A stretch of DNA of 64,000 bases from Flavobacterium defluvii (lineage in GTDB: Bacteria > Bacteroidota > Bacteroidia > Flavobacteriales > Flavobacteriaceae), in assembly GCF_900129555.1 (NCBI RefSeq), contig NZ_FQWC01000006.1:186001-250000 (forward strand), read 5' to 3'. The notes beneath the pieces were generated by a model that ran no database searches, had not been told where the DNA came from, and worked only from the letters and a program-made list of their open reading frames with translations. Positions 32,833 through 41,956 of this stretch are shown here, in pieces (positions within the stretch are counted from its first letter, which is position 1; every line of letters starts with the position of its first letter). The position numbers were made by a program, and so were the translations under genes.

Positions 32833-34920
32833 TTACTTAAAATTTGCAATTCCTTCTTTTAACCATTTTAAATATTCTGCTGCACTTACATAGCTAATTG
32901 TTGGTTTAGAAGCATTTAGATTATTTCCTTCTAAATCTGTAATGACGTATAAAGGCTGAGTATTGGTTTTGTATTTAGAAATCATAAAATCTGTCCATTT
33001 ATCGCCTGCAGTAATAATTTTATCACCTGCAGCTGTAACAAATTGCTCCTCTTTTGGCAATTCGCGTTTATCATCAACATAAAGGGAAATCAAAACAACA
33101 TCATTTTTTAAGATTGGCAGAATCGTTGGCTCAGACCAAACATTATTTTCCATCTTTCTGCAGTTTACGCAGGCATAACCTGTAAAATCGAGCATAATTG
33201 GTTTTTTAATTTCTTTGGCATAAGCTAAACCATCTTCGTAATCATGGAAAACCATAATGCCGTGTGGACCTAATTCAGCCCCTTCCGGAAGACCTTTTAC
33301 TTCTGAATTTAAACCTGAATTGGCCGAACCTCCCACTCCAAAAGGACTTTCACTATAGGTCGGCGGCGGCGGAAATGCACTTATCAGTTTCAACGGCGCA
33401 CCCCAAAGACCCGGAATTAAATACATAGTAAATACCAGAGTTAATAATCCTAAATATAGTCTTCCAACTGAAATATGCTGTAACGGACTATCGTGAGGCA
33501 ATGTAATTTTTCCAAATAAATATAAAGTCAAAGCTCCAAAAATAGCAATCCAGATCGCTATAAAAACTTCTCTTTCTAAGAAATGCAGCTGAAGAACTAA
33601 ATCGGCATTTGATAAAAATTTAAAGGCTAATGCTAATTCTAAGAATCCTAAAACAACTTTTACGGTATTTAACCATCCGCCAGATTTTGGTAAAGAATTT
33701 AACCAGCCCGGGAACATTGCAAATAACATAAACGGAAGTGCTAATGCAGATGAAAAACCAAGCATTCCAACAATTGGAGCAATTCCTCCGTTTGAAGCTG
33801 CTTCAACTAATAAGGTTCCAACAATTGGACCTGTACAAGAAAAAGACACAATGGCAAGTGCCAAAGCCATAAATAAAATTCCAACTATTCCGCCTTTATC
33901 AGCCTGCTGATCAGCTTTATTTGCCCATGAATTTGGAAGCATAATTTCAAAAGCTCCCAAAAATGAAGTAGCAAAAATGATTAAAATCAAAAAGAAAATC
34001 AAGTTAAACCAAACATCTGTAGATAAAGCATTTAATGCATCGGCACCAAATATTTTAGTTACAATAAGACCTAAAATTACATAAATAGCAATGATTGAAA
34101 GTCCATAAATAATGGCATTTCTAATTCCTTTTGCCCTGCTTTTGCTTTGTTTTGTAAAGAAACTTACCGTCATCGGGATCATTGGAAAAACACAAGGTGT
34201 CAACAAGGCTGCAAATCCTGATAAAAATGCCACAAAAAAGATCGACCATAAACTTCTAGAAGGTGCAGGAGCCGGAATTTCTTCTTTTACAGCAATTTCT
34301 TTTTCAACATTAGAAGTCTTGTCTACAGCAGTTTCGGTTGTTTTGTTAATAGTATCAACCGCTAATCCAACTCTTTTTGTTTCATCTAATTTTGCTTCTG
34401 TAATAACAGGAATTTCATCCATTTTAAAGTTTGAAGGAACTGCAATAGAAAATTTCTTATTTGAGTTGATACAAACTTCTTTACAAACCTGAAAATCAAA
34501 ATCAACATCTACCGTTTTTAAATTCGGGTTAATGATTTTTATTTCCTGCTCAATATGTGCTTTACCTTCAAAAAAAGTTTCATTTACACCAAAAACATCG
34601 TTAAAAGCCGTTCTGGTTTTACCTTCTTTAGCTTTTCCAATTAGTTCATAGTTTCCTTTTTGGTTTTTAAATGAAATTTCCAGTGCTAGTGGTCCGCCTT
34701 CTGGTGTGAATTGCGAGTACATATGCCAGTCTTTTTCGATCGTTCCATCAAAAATTAAAATAGCGTTATTTCCTTTTTTTTCAATTTTTGAAGTCCATTT
34801 TACCGGCTCTAAAATTTGCGCATTAGTTGTTAATGCAAAAAAGAAAAACAGAAAAAAGACAGTGATTTTATTCCAGATACTTTTAGAAAATATCTTTTTA
34901 TGGTTTTGATTAAAGTTCAT
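32833..34920 (-). CDS. dsbD: Thiol:disulfide interchange protein DsbD
   Basis: Carries reducing power from cytoplasmic thioredoxin to periplasmic thiols. The 695-residue protein has a signal peptide (FFLFFFFALTTNAQ), an N-terminal DsbD-alpha immunoglobulin-like domain with the Cys pair in FQVCKEVCINS, and an eight-helix membrane domain with the redox cysteines in LLTPCVFPMIPMT and SFSCTGPIVG. The C-terminal thioredoxin domain has active site C-V-N-C (near residue 582). All three redox modules are complete. Its ATG overlaps the tilS stop by one base (TAATG), so the two are translationally coupled. Confidence 0.95.
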   Translation of the reverse strand: MNFNQNHKKIFSKSIWNKITVFFLFFFFALTTNAQILEPVKWTSKIEKKGNNAILIFDGTIEKDWHMYSQFTPEGGPLALEISFKNQKGNYELIGKAKEGKTRTAFNDVFGVNETFFEGKAHIEQEIKIINPNLKTVDVDFDFQVCKEVCINSNKKFSIAVPSNFKMDEIPVITEAKLDETKRVGLAVDTINKTTETAVDKTSNVEKEIAVKEEIPAPAPSRSLWSIFFVAFLSGFAALLTPCVFPMIPMTVSFFTKQSKSRAKGIRNAIIYGLSIIAIYVILGLIVTKIFGADALNALSTDVWFNLIFFLILIIFATSFLGAFEIMLPNSWANKADQQADKGGIVGILFMALALAIVSFSCTGPIVGTLLVEAASNGGIAPIVGMLGFSSALALPFMLFAMFPGWLNSLPKSGGWLNTVKVVLGFLELALAFKFLSNADLVLQLHFLEREVFIAIWIAIFGALTLYLFGKITLPHDSPLQHISVGRLYLGLLTLVFTMYLIPGLWGAPLKLISAFPPPPTYSESPFGVGGSANSGLNSEVKGLPEGAELGPHGIMVFHDYEDGLAYAKEIKKPIMLDFTGYACVNCRKMENNVWSEPTILPILKNDVVLISLYVDDKRELPKEEQFVTAAGDKIITAGDKWTDFMISKYKTNTQPLYVITDLEGNNLNASKPTISYVSAAEYLKWLKEGIANFK

Positions 34921-36230
34921 TATTGCAATTCTATTTTAAGTATTTTATTTGTTGTGTTTTTTATTCTAAAACGTTCGTCCTGTCTAATTCCAACAATCCA
35001 AACAATTTGATTATCAGATGTCAAAATCCATGTTTTTTCTTTTTCGATCAACGATAATTTTTCGTCTTTAAAAAGTTTGCTTACTTTTTTCGACTTTCCG
35101 TTCATACCAAAAGGCTGAAAAACATCTCCTTCATTCCATCTACGCAAAATTAGAGGAAAACGGATTTTTTCGGCGTCCACAAATATAGTTCTATTTGAAT
35201 CTATTGTAATGTCGTCTACCTGACAAAGCTTCAAATTTAAGGGAAAATTAACTTCTGTTTCGTTTTCGTGAATTTGAAATTCTTCTTTTTCTGATATTTC
35301 CGAAACCGGGCTTAAAATCAGGGTTTCACGATTCTTCAATAACCTAAATTCTTCTGAAAGAACTTGTTTTCCTGATTGTCCTTCGACCAAATCATAAATG
35401 TCATTCCATGCCGAAAAACCAAATTCGTTGAGCCATTGGTACAAATAGGATTTGTAATTTGGAAGTTTTTTAAGCTGATTTAAATCAAAATGAATATCCT
35501 CTCCTGCTTCTTTTGCCACTTGCTGATACACCATAATCGATGCATCTTCGACCATTTCTTTGGATTCCTGAAGATAGGATTGTGTTTTCTCAAAAGCATT
35601 TAAAAAATTTGGATTGATTTCTTTTAAAACAGGAACTAAATCGTGGCGAATTTTATTTCGAAGATACTTATTTGAAGCATTACTGCTGTCTTCACGCCAT
35701 TTGATTGTATTTTCTTCGGCATATTTCAAAATTTCTTCTCTTGAAAATGGCAAAAGCGGACGTATAATTTTATCGTTTTGCTCCGGAATTCCTGTTAATC
35801 CGTCTAAACCAGTTCCGCGGGTTAAGTTGATTATAAAAGTTTCGAGATTATCATCGGCGTGATGTGCCGTTAAAATATAATCGAAGTTTTTTTCTTCTAA
35901 AAGTTCATAAAACCAGCTGTAGCGAAGTTCTCTTGCAGCAACTTGTGTTGAAAGTTTATAATCTCTTGCAAAAGCTTCGGTATCAAACTGAGTTATAAAA
36001 ACCTGAATATTATTGTGAAGGCAATATTCCTGAATAAATTTTTGATCTTCAAAACTTTCTAAACCGCGAAGCTGAAAATTACAATGCAAAACGGCTATTT
36101 CATAAGGTAATTGTTCTAGCAAATGCAGCAAAACCATACTGTCTAAACCACCGCTAACAGCCAGAAAAAGCTTTTTTCCGGATAAAAATGGAAATCGGGA
36201 TATGATATGATTTTGAAATTTTAAAAGCAT
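34920..36230 (-). CDS. tilS: tRNA(Ile)-lysidine synthetase
   Basis: Converts cytidine 34 of the CAU-anticodon isoleucine tRNA into lysidine using lysine and ATP. This lets it read AUA codons, which are common in this AT-rich genome. The 436-residue protein has the PP-loop SGGLDS (26-31), the TAHHADDNLETFIINLTRGTGLDGLTGI motif (about 119-146), the RPLLPFSREEI segment and the TilS C-terminal domains with RRWNEGDVFQPFGMNGKSKKVSKLFKDEK. It shares a one-base stop/start overlap with dsbD. Confidence 0.96.
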   Translation of the reverse strand: MLLKFQNHIISRFPFLSGKKLFLAVSGGLDSMVLLHLLEQLPYEIAVLHCNFQLRGLESFEDQKFIQEYCLHNNIQVFITQFDTEAFARDYKLSTQVAARELRYSWFYELLEEKNFDYILTAHHADDNLETFIINLTRGTGLDGLTGIPEQNDKIIRPLLPFSREEILKYAEENTIKWREDSSNASNKYLRNKIRHDLVPVLKEINPNFLNAFEKTQSYLQESKEMVEDASIMVYQQVAKEAGEDIHFDLNQLKKLPNYKSYLYQWLNEFGFSAWNDIYDLVEGQSGKQVLSEEFRLLKNRETLILSPVSEISEKEEFQIHENETEVNFPLNLKLCQVDDITIDSNRTIFVDAEKIRFPLILRRWNEGDVFQPFGMNGKSKKVSKLFKDEKLSLIEKEKTWILTSDNQIVWIVGIRQDERFRIKNTTNKILKIELQ

Positions 36231-36462
36231 CTGATAAAAGTAACAAATTAAATTTTATCTATTTTTAAATGAAATGTTAAGCAGTGATTTTTTTGTCTGC
36301 CACGAATTCACGAATTATTTTTAACGCAGATTTTGCAGATTGAACAGGTTTTTTGCCCCAGATTAAAAATTTTATTTATTTCTAAATTTAAATTAAATCT
36401 GCAAATCTGCGTGAAACAAAAATCCTTTAATCCTTATAATCTGTGGCTTTAACTTTAAAATT
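36231..36462. repeat. Repeat-filled gap between tilS and pabB
   Basis: A single GCCACGAATTCACGAATT copy at 36299-36316 is followed by ACGCAGATTTTGCAGATT (36324-36341), whose inverted copy AATCTGCAAATCTGCGT is at 36396-36412. The same CGCAGATT words occur at 46873-46970 and 48283-48363. No gene is seen. Confidence 0.75.
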
Positions 36463-37749
36463 TTACTGCAAAACTTCATGCATTGCTTTAGCTTTTAATA
36501 GACATTCCTCGTATTCTTTTTCAGGAATTGAAAGTGATGTAATGGCACTTCCTACCGAAAATGAAACATATTTTTTTTGTTCGTTGTATAAAATACTTCT
36601 AATAACAACATTAAAATCAAAATCGCCTTCGGGTGTAAAGTAGCCAACCGCGCCGCTGTAAAGTCCGCGTTTGGTTTCTTCCAGATTTTCGATAATATTC
36701 ATAACCGAAATTTTTGGAGCGCCCGTCATACTTCCCATCGGAAAAGTTGTTTTTAAAACATCTACTGCAGAATATTGAGCATCAAGTTTTGATGTAATCG
36801 TTGAAATCATTTGGTGAACCTGAAGAAAAGAATAGATTTTACAAAGTTCTGTAACCTCAACAGAACCTTTTTCGGCCGTATGGGATAAATCATTTCGAAC
36901 TAAATCTGTAATCATTATATTTTCAGCACGTTCTTTTTCATCAGATTCTAAATATTCTTTTGATTTTTGGTCTTCTACCGGATCTGAAAAACGCTTAGAG
37001 GTTCCTTTTATTGGCTGGGAAATAATTTTATTTCCTGTTTTTTTTAAATAACGTTCTGGAGATGCTGAAAGTAAATATTGTTTGTGATTTTTAAAGAAAA
37101 CCGAAAACGGAGCTTGTGAAATTCCATTTAATCTCTGAAATTTTTCAAACGGACTAATTACAGCATTTTCAGCAAAAAATTCCATACAGAAATTCGCTTC
37201 ATACATATCACCTTTATGGATATGTTCCAGCATTTTGGTAACTTTTTCTATATATGAATCTTTAGAAATACGCTGTTGAATCTTTAAAGACACTTCATTT
37301 TCGAGTTTCGAGTTTCGAGTTTCGATTATCTCATTAAAATCATCTTCAATTTCGTCATCACAAAAAAGTAAATATTGAATTTCAAGCTGATTTTCTTTCA
37401 GCATAAATATTTTTTTTGGTTGAAAGAAAAACAAATCAGGAAAATCTAATCCGTCAAAATTATTTGATTTTAAATCCTCAATGTCGTTTTTTAAATCATA
37501 AGATAAATAACCTAAAAGCCAGTCTTTTGTAGTTTGCTGGTATTGTTTTAAGTCTTCAAAAGCATTATAATAATCTGTTTTTAAAGAAGTAAAAGCGTCT
37601 ACAGCCAATAAACAATCAAAACTTGAATATTCCTGCGGATATGAATTACTGTCTAAAAAAACGACTTCCCGAAATTGCTGTGCCCAGTTCAAAAGCTGTT
37701 GTTTAAACTGCTCCGGGTTTAAAATAGATTTGGTGATAGAAACTCTCAA
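36463..37749 (-). CDS. pabB: Aminodeoxychorismate synthase component I (chorismate-binding)
   Basis: Chorismate-using enzyme of the anthranilate synthase component I family, likely making aminodeoxychorismate for folate. The 428-residue protein has the catalytic core from about residue 160: DSYIEKVTKMLEHIHKGDMYEANFCMEF, PERYLKK, the PIKGTSKR motif with the ADC-synthase-type Lys rather than the PIAGT of anthranilate synthases, VRNDLS, and FPMGSMTGAPKISVM. It lacks an adjacent glutamine amidotransferase. Assignment to PabB rather than TrpE rests on PIKGT and the short N-terminal domain. Confidence 0.85.
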   Translation of the reverse strand: MRVSITKSILNPEQFKQQLLNWAQQFREVVFLDSNSYPQEYSSFDCLLAVDAFTSLKTDYYNAFEDLKQYQQTTKDWLLGYLSYDLKNDIEDLKSNNFDGLDFPDLFFFQPKKIFMLKENQLEIQYLLFCDDEIEDDFNEIIETRNSKLENEVSLKIQQRISKDSYIEKVTKMLEHIHKGDMYEANFCMEFFAENAVISPFEKFQRLNGISQAPFSVFFKNHKQYLLSASPERYLKKTGNKIISQPIKGTSKRFSDPVEDQKSKEYLESDEKERAENIMITDLVRNDLSHTAEKGSVEVTELCKIYSFLQVHQMISTITSKLDAQYSAVDVLKTTFPMGSMTGAPKISVMNIIENLEETKRGLYSGAVGYFTPEGDFDFNVVIRSILYNEQKKYVSFSVGSAITSLSIPEKEYEECLLKAKAMHEVLQ

Positions 37750-37921
37750 AAATGAATGAATTTTTAAATTCCAAAATTACAACAAAAAAAAGCGAATGTT
37801 TAAAAATTATTGGCACGCTTTTTAGTATATCGAATTTGTATTAATTCACGCGCGTTTTAACAATACAACCTATTTTATCAAAACAAAAAAATCAATTTTC
37901 TAACCATTTTTTTAAAAATTT

Positions 37922-38815
37922 ATGAAAACAATTCACAAATTAGGATTAACCTCCTTGATCGTAATTACATTATTATTTTCCTGCAAAAAAGCTAATTATG
38001 CTTCTGGAGAAACTACAGATTCAAGAATGGCGGCAGATAGTACTGAAATTTCATCTTCTGCAGCTGTCGAACAAAAAGACAGTAAACAAAAATTTATTCG
38101 AACTGCTGATATTAAATTCAAAGTTAAAAACGTCGTAAAATCTACTTATGCTATTGAAAACGCTGTTCAAAAATTTGGTGGTTTTGTTACTTATACCAAC
38201 TTACAAAGTAATATACATGAGCAGATTAAAACTAAAATAAGCTTAGACAGTACACTGGAAACTACTAAATATTCTGTAGAAAATAATATTACGATTCGGG
38301 TTCCTAATACACAGCTTGATACTGTAATTAAAACCATTGCAAAACAGATTGACTTTTTAGATTACAGAGTAATAAAGGCCGATGATGTTTCTTTAAAAAT
38401 ACTGGCTAATCAGCTTTCGCAAAAAAGAGGCACTGTAAACCAAAAAAGAGTTGAACAGGCAATTGACTCAAAAGGCAAAAAAATAAATGATGTTATTGAG
38501 GCCGAAAATAATCTGGCAAACCAAAAAGAAGATAATGACAACAAGATTGTAGAAAATCTGTCATTGCAGGACCAAATTAACTTTAGTACGGTTACATTAC
38601 AGCTTTATCAAAATGAAACAACGAGACAGGAAATAACGGCAAGTGAAAAAGACAGTACTTCTTATCAGCCAAATTTAGGCATTCAGATTTTTGATGCTTT
38701 AAAGAGCGGATGGAATATATTACAAGCCATTTTGGTTTTTCTACTTAATATCTGGCCAATTATTTTATTAGCATTTGGCGGATGGTTTCTTTATAAAAGA
38801 TACAGCAAGAAATAA
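37922..38815 (+). CDS. DUF4349 lipoprotein
   Basis: A 297-residue lipoprotein (lipobox LLFSC, Cys21) with the DUF4349 pattern: FIRTADIKFKVKNVVKSTYAIENAVQKFGGFVTYTNLQS (about 58-96), a strand-rich middle (ITIRVPNTQLDTVIKTIA), a long charged helix region (about 150-200, likely coiled coil with NNLANQKEDNDNKIVEN), and a C-terminal membrane segment (AILVFLLNIWPIILLAFGGWFLY) followed by basic residues. It thus spans from a lipid anchor to a C-terminal membrane anchor. Function of the family is unknown. Confidence 0.88.
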   Translation: MKTIHKLGLTSLIVITLLFSCKKANYASGETTDSRMAADSTEISSSAAVEQKDSKQKFIRTADIKFKVKNVVKSTYAIENAVQKFGGFVTYTNLQSNIHEQIKTKISLDSTLETTKYSVENNITIRVPNTQLDTVIKTIAKQIDFLDYRVIKADDVSLKILANQLSQKRGTVNQKRVEQAIDSKGKKINDVIEAENNLANQKEDNDNKIVENLSLQDQINFSTVTLQLYQNETTRQEITASEKDSTSYQPNLGIQIFDALKSGWNILQAILVFLLNIWPIILLAFGGWFLYKRYSKK

Positions 38816-39021
38816 TAAAAGTGTTAACAAAATAGCAATTTGATAAGAAAAAATTCGTTATATTTGATATAGCATTAAACTAATCCCAAAATAGAATATT
38901 TTTGATTGTTAAATTCTCAATAAAATGATAGTAAAACTAAATTTCCATTTTTTAGAGAATATTGATTTGCATTTTCAGCACACTAATTATATCATTTTAA
39001 CCTATTAAAATTCTAAGTATT

Positions 39022-39396
39022 ATGAAAATTGCTACTATTATTGTCCGCGTTTTGATCGGCCTTTTATTACTGTTTGCCTCTATTTCGTTCTTTTTTAAAC
39101 TTGCGCCGGAACCAGAAACAACAGGTAATTTTAAGGCATTCAATATGGGTTTAGTTGCTTCAACTTATTTATTGCCCCTTGCAAAAACAGTTGAACTTCT
39201 TTGTGGAGTTTCATTTGTAACAGGTCGTTTTGTTACTTTGGCAAACATCCTGATTTTACCAATCACTATTAACATTTTGTTTATCAATTATTTTCTGGCC
39301 CCAGAAGGATTACCAATTGCTGCATTATTATTTCTGGGTAATTTATTTTTGATTTACAGATATTGGGATAATTATAAAACAGTTTTTACACCTTGA
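39022..39396 (+). CDS. DoxX-like membrane protein
   Basis: A 124-residue protein of four hydrophobic segments, beginning MKIATIIVRVLIGLLLLFASISFFFKL, with KTVELLCGVSFVTGRFVTLANILILPITINILFINYF. This arrangement is that of the DoxX/SURF4-like small membrane family. Function is unknown. It converges on the lipocalin gene with a shared bidirectional terminator. Confidence 0.8.
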   Translation: MKIATIIVRVLIGLLLLFASISFFFKLAPEPETTGNFKAFNMGLVASTYLLPLAKTVELLCGVSFVTGRFVTLANILILPITINILFINYFLAPEGLPIAALLFLGNLFLIYRYWDNYKTVFTP

Positions 39397-39410
39397 TTTT
39401 TCATCAGTAT

Positions 39411-39448
39411 AATAAAAGAGCCGACATCAAAATGTCGGCTCTTTTATT
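39411..39448. terminator. Bidirectional terminator between DoxX-like and lipocalin genes
   Basis: AATAAAAGAGCCGACAT (39411-39427), loop CAAA, and the exact complement (39432-39448). A-rich and T-rich ends make it work in both directions. The lipocalin stop lies at its edge. Confidence 0.93.
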
Positions 39449-39989
39449 AATTTGTTTTATCGTGTTTTACCCAAACCAAATCAGATATATTATATCCAAT
39501 TTCCTGAGCTTTAATTAAAAAATCTGCTTTAACGCTTTCAGGCATCGTAGTTTCTCTCGAAAGTATCCACATGTATTTTAGGCTTTCGCCGGCAACAAGG
39601 GCATATTTGTAATCGCTGTCTACTGCAATGATATTATATCCAGAATAAAAAGGACCAAAAAATGAAACCTTAAGCATACCAATGTTGTCTTTTTTGACAA
39701 GTTTAGCTTTCCCGATGCTCTCCTCCCATTTGTCTTTTTTGACATTATAGCCCTTATTATCAACTTTTATGGTTCCGTCTTCATTCAAAGAATATTCAGC
39801 AGAAACGTTATCTAAGTGCCTTTCCCATTTATAATCTAATCTTGCGATTTCGTACCATTTCCCTAAATACTTTGCTTTATTAAAATTGGTAATAGCAGTT
39901 GCTTTTTTAGGAATCGTAGAACCACAGGAATAAAGTAAAAATGCAATTCCTGCTCCTAGTAAAACAGGAGCAATATATTTATTTTTCAT
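39447..39989 (-). CDS. Lipocalin-family lipoprotein (Blc-like)
   Basis: A 180-residue outer-envelope lipoprotein: lipobox LLYSC (Cys22) followed by the lipocalin signature GKWYEIARLDYKWER (about 43-57), the strand words AEYSLNEDGTIKVDNKGYN, and the second signature YKYALVAGESLKYMWILSRE (about 129-148). Bacterial lipocalins of the Blc group bind lipids such as lysophospholipids and appear under envelope stress. That function is inferred from the family. Confidence 0.92.
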   Translation of the reverse strand: MKNKYIAPVLLGAGIAFLLYSCGSTIPKKATAITNFNKAKYLGKWYEIARLDYKWERHLDNVSAEYSLNEDGTIKVDNKGYNVKKDKWEESIGKAKLVKKDNIGMLKVSFFGPFYSGYNIIAVDSDYKYALVAGESLKYMWILSRETTMPESVKADFLIKAQEIGYNISDLVWVKHDKTN

Positions 39990-40097
39990 GATGCAATCTT
40001 TTTATTATCATAAAGATACCATCAGAATTCTACATCTAATTTACAAAATTTTTCTTGAAGTTTATATTTTTTAGTGCTAAAATTTAGAGCAAAATAA

Positions 40098-40129
40098 AAA
40101 CCCGTGTCGTTAAAAAACGAGACGGGTTT
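40098..40129 (-). terminator. lpdA terminator
   Basis: On the minus strand AAACCCGTCTCGTT, short loop, AACGACACGGGTTT (one mismatch) followed by TTATTTT, 23 bases after the lpdA stop. Confidence 0.85.
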
Positions 40130-40151
40130 AAATATGAATTTACGAAAATCT

Positions 40152-41555
40152 TTATACGTGTAAGGCTCTGTTTTCAGTTGCTGCCAATGCTGCTTCTTTT
40201 ACCGCTTCCGCAAAAGTTGGATGCGCATGGCTCATTCTTGAAATATCTTCAGCAGAAGCTTTGAATTCCATTGCAGTAACCGCTTCAGCAATTAAATCTG
40301 CTGTACGGGCACCAATCATGTGAACTCCTAAAACCTCATCTGTTTTTTCGTCAGCAAGGATTTTTACAAATCCGTCTAAATCAGCACTTGCTCTTGCACG
40401 CCCTAAAGCTTTAAATGGGAAACTTCCAGATTTGTAAGCAACTCCTGCCGCTTTCAATTGCTCTTCAGTTTGTCCGACTGCAGCAACTTCCGGCCAAGTA
40501 TAAACTACACCAGGAATTAAGTTATAATCGATATGAGGTTTTTGACCTGCTAAAATCTCTGCAACCATAACTCCTTCTTCCTCTGCTTTGTGCGCCAACA
40601 TTGCTCCACGAACAACGTCTCCAATTGCATAGATATTTGGAATATTAGTTTGCAAATGATCGTTTACTTCAACTTGTCCTCTGTCAGAAATTTTAACTCC
40701 AGCTTTGTCAGCGTTTAATCCGTCTGTGTACGGACGACGACCTACAGAAACTAATGAATAATCTCCTTCAAGAGTGATAGTTTCTCCTTTTGCATTTTCA
40801 GCCTGAACTACAACAGCATCGCCATTTCTTTCAACCGATTTTACTTTGTGAGAAACGTAGAATTTCATTCCTTGTTTTTTCAACACTTTTGTTAATTCTT
40901 TAGAAAGCGCACCGTCCATTCCAGGAATGATTCTGTCCATGAATTCAACTACAGAAACCTGAGCTCCAAGACGAAGATAAACTTGTCCAAGCTCGATTCC
41001 GATAACTCCTCCACCAATAATTACTAAGTGTTTTGGAACTTCTTTTAAAGCCAAAGCTTCAGTAGAAGTGATGATTCTTTCTTTATCGATTTTGATGAAT
41101 GGTAAAGAAGATGGTTTTGATCCTGTAGCGATTACAGTATATTTAGCTTCGATAGTTTCAGAAGTTCCGTCTGCTTTTGCAACAGCAATATGAGTTGCAT
41201 CTACGAAAGAACCTAAACCATTGAAAACAGTAATTTTATTTTTTTCCATTAAGTAGTTAATACCACCTACAGTTTGATCAACAACAGCTTGTTTGCGTGC
41301 GATCATTTTCTCTAAATTGATTTTTACATCGCCGGAAACTTCGATTCCGTGATCTGCAAAATGAGCAATTTCTGAATAATGATGTGAAGAAGATAATAAT
41401 GCTTTTGAAGGAATACAACCTACGTTAAGGCAAGTTCCGCCTAATGAATTATATTTTTCTACAATTGCAGTTTTGAAACCTAATTGTGCGCAACGAATTG
41501 CTGATACATATCCACCAGGACCTGAACCTATAACGACTACGTCAAATGAACTCAT
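40152..41555 (-). CDS. lpdA: Dihydrolipoyl dehydrogenase
   Basis: E3 flavoenzyme of the pyruvate, 2-oxoglutarate and branched-chain dehydrogenase complexes. I start it at 41555 (MSSFDVVVIGSGPGGYVSAIR). A Met 13 codons earlier lies upstream of the promoter box at 41582-41589. The 467-residue protein has the FAD motif GSGPGG, the redox disulfide in GGTCLNVGCIPSK (Cys42 and Cys47), the NAD motif VIIGGGVIGIELG, FAD motif IYAIGDV, and the partner His-Glu in SHAHPTFAE. It is not next to other dehydrogenase subunits. Confidence 0.97.
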   Translation of the reverse strand: MSSFDVVVIGSGPGGYVSAIRCAQLGFKTAIVEKYNSLGGTCLNVGCIPSKALLSSSHHYSEIAHFADHGIEVSGDVKINLEKMIARKQAVVDQTVGGINYLMEKNKITVFNGLGSFVDATHIAVAKADGTSETIEAKYTVIATGSKPSSLPFIKIDKERIITSTEALALKEVPKHLVIIGGGVIGIELGQVYLRLGAQVSVVEFMDRIIPGMDGALSKELTKVLKKQGMKFYVSHKVKSVERNGDAVVVQAENAKGETITLEGDYSLVSVGRRPYTDGLNADKAGVKISDRGQVEVNDHLQTNIPNIYAIGDVVRGAMLAHKAEEEGVMVAEILAGQKPHIDYNLIPGVVYTWPEVAAVGQTEEQLKAAGVAYKSGSFPFKALGRARASADLDGFVKILADEKTDEVLGVHMIGARTADLIAEAVTAMEFKASAEDISRMSHAHPTFAEAVKEAALAATENRALHV

Positions 41556-41581
41556 AGTATTTGTTTTTATTTTAGCGGTTA

Positions 41582-41589
41582 CAAAATTA
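41582..41589 (-). promoter_or_regulatory. Promoter -7 box of lpdA
   Basis: TAATTTTG on the minus strand matches TAnnTTTG, 26 bases before the ATG at 41555. Confidence 0.5.
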
Positions 41590-41702
41590 AGCAATAAAGT
41601 TTTGTTTGAAGTTTAATTTTCAATGTTTTTTGCGTGAAATTTTGGGTTGGAGTTTTACCGCAAAGAGCGCTAAGAATTACGCAAAGGCTCGCAAAGTTTT
41701 TG

Positions 41703-41922
41703 TTTTAATCTCGCAAAGATGCAGAGTCGCAAAGATTTTTAAAAATTAAGATTGAATAGCGTCCAGCTTTAGCTGGATGGAAAATTATTGTCAAAGTTAG
41801 GGCTTTAGCCAAACTAACACAGATTTGGCTAAAGCCTCTATTATACAATTCTAAAACCTCCAGCTAAAGCTGGAGGCAATTCAATAAAAACTTTGCGACT
41901 CTGCGTCTTTGCGAGATTAAAA
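41703..41922. repeat. Three-level nested palindrome with mirrored mini-hairpins
   Basis: Outer arms 41703-41740 and 41886-41922 (CGCAAAG/CTTTGCG words, few mismatches). Middle arms TCCAGCTTTAGCTGGA (41762-41777) and TCCAGCTAAAGCTGGA (41859-41874). Inner arms AGGGCTTTAGCCAAA (41799-41813) and TTTGGCTAAAGCCTCT (41824-41839). Middle and inner arms are each mini-hairpins. The same plan as 4041-4219 with unrelated sequence. Confidence 0.9.
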
Positions 41923-41924
41923 AA

Positions 41925-41956
41925 ACCTTAGCACCTCAGAACCTCAGCATCTTAGA
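41925..41956. repeat. Octamer array overlapping the lrp stop codon
   Basis: ACCTTAGC, ACCTCAGA, ACCTCAGC, ATCTTAGA in exact 8-base register. Read on the minus strand these are TCTAAGAT, GCTGAGGT, TCTGAGGT, GCTAAGGT, and the TAA in the first unit is the lrp stop codon. Confidence 0.8.

Larger units (their letters stand above)
41556..41951. other. Gap between lpdA and lrp
   Basis: No gene. Contents from left: lpdA promoter box (41582-41589, minus), CGCAAAG words (41656-41700) nearly identical to 9069-9112, the nested palindrome 41703-41922, and the octamer array 41925-41956 running into the lrp stop codon. Confidence 0.8.

Noticed and set aside
34112..34492. A 126-codon plus-strand frame opposite dsbD
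   Set aside because: It mirrors the membrane and linker region of dsbD and has no support from context.
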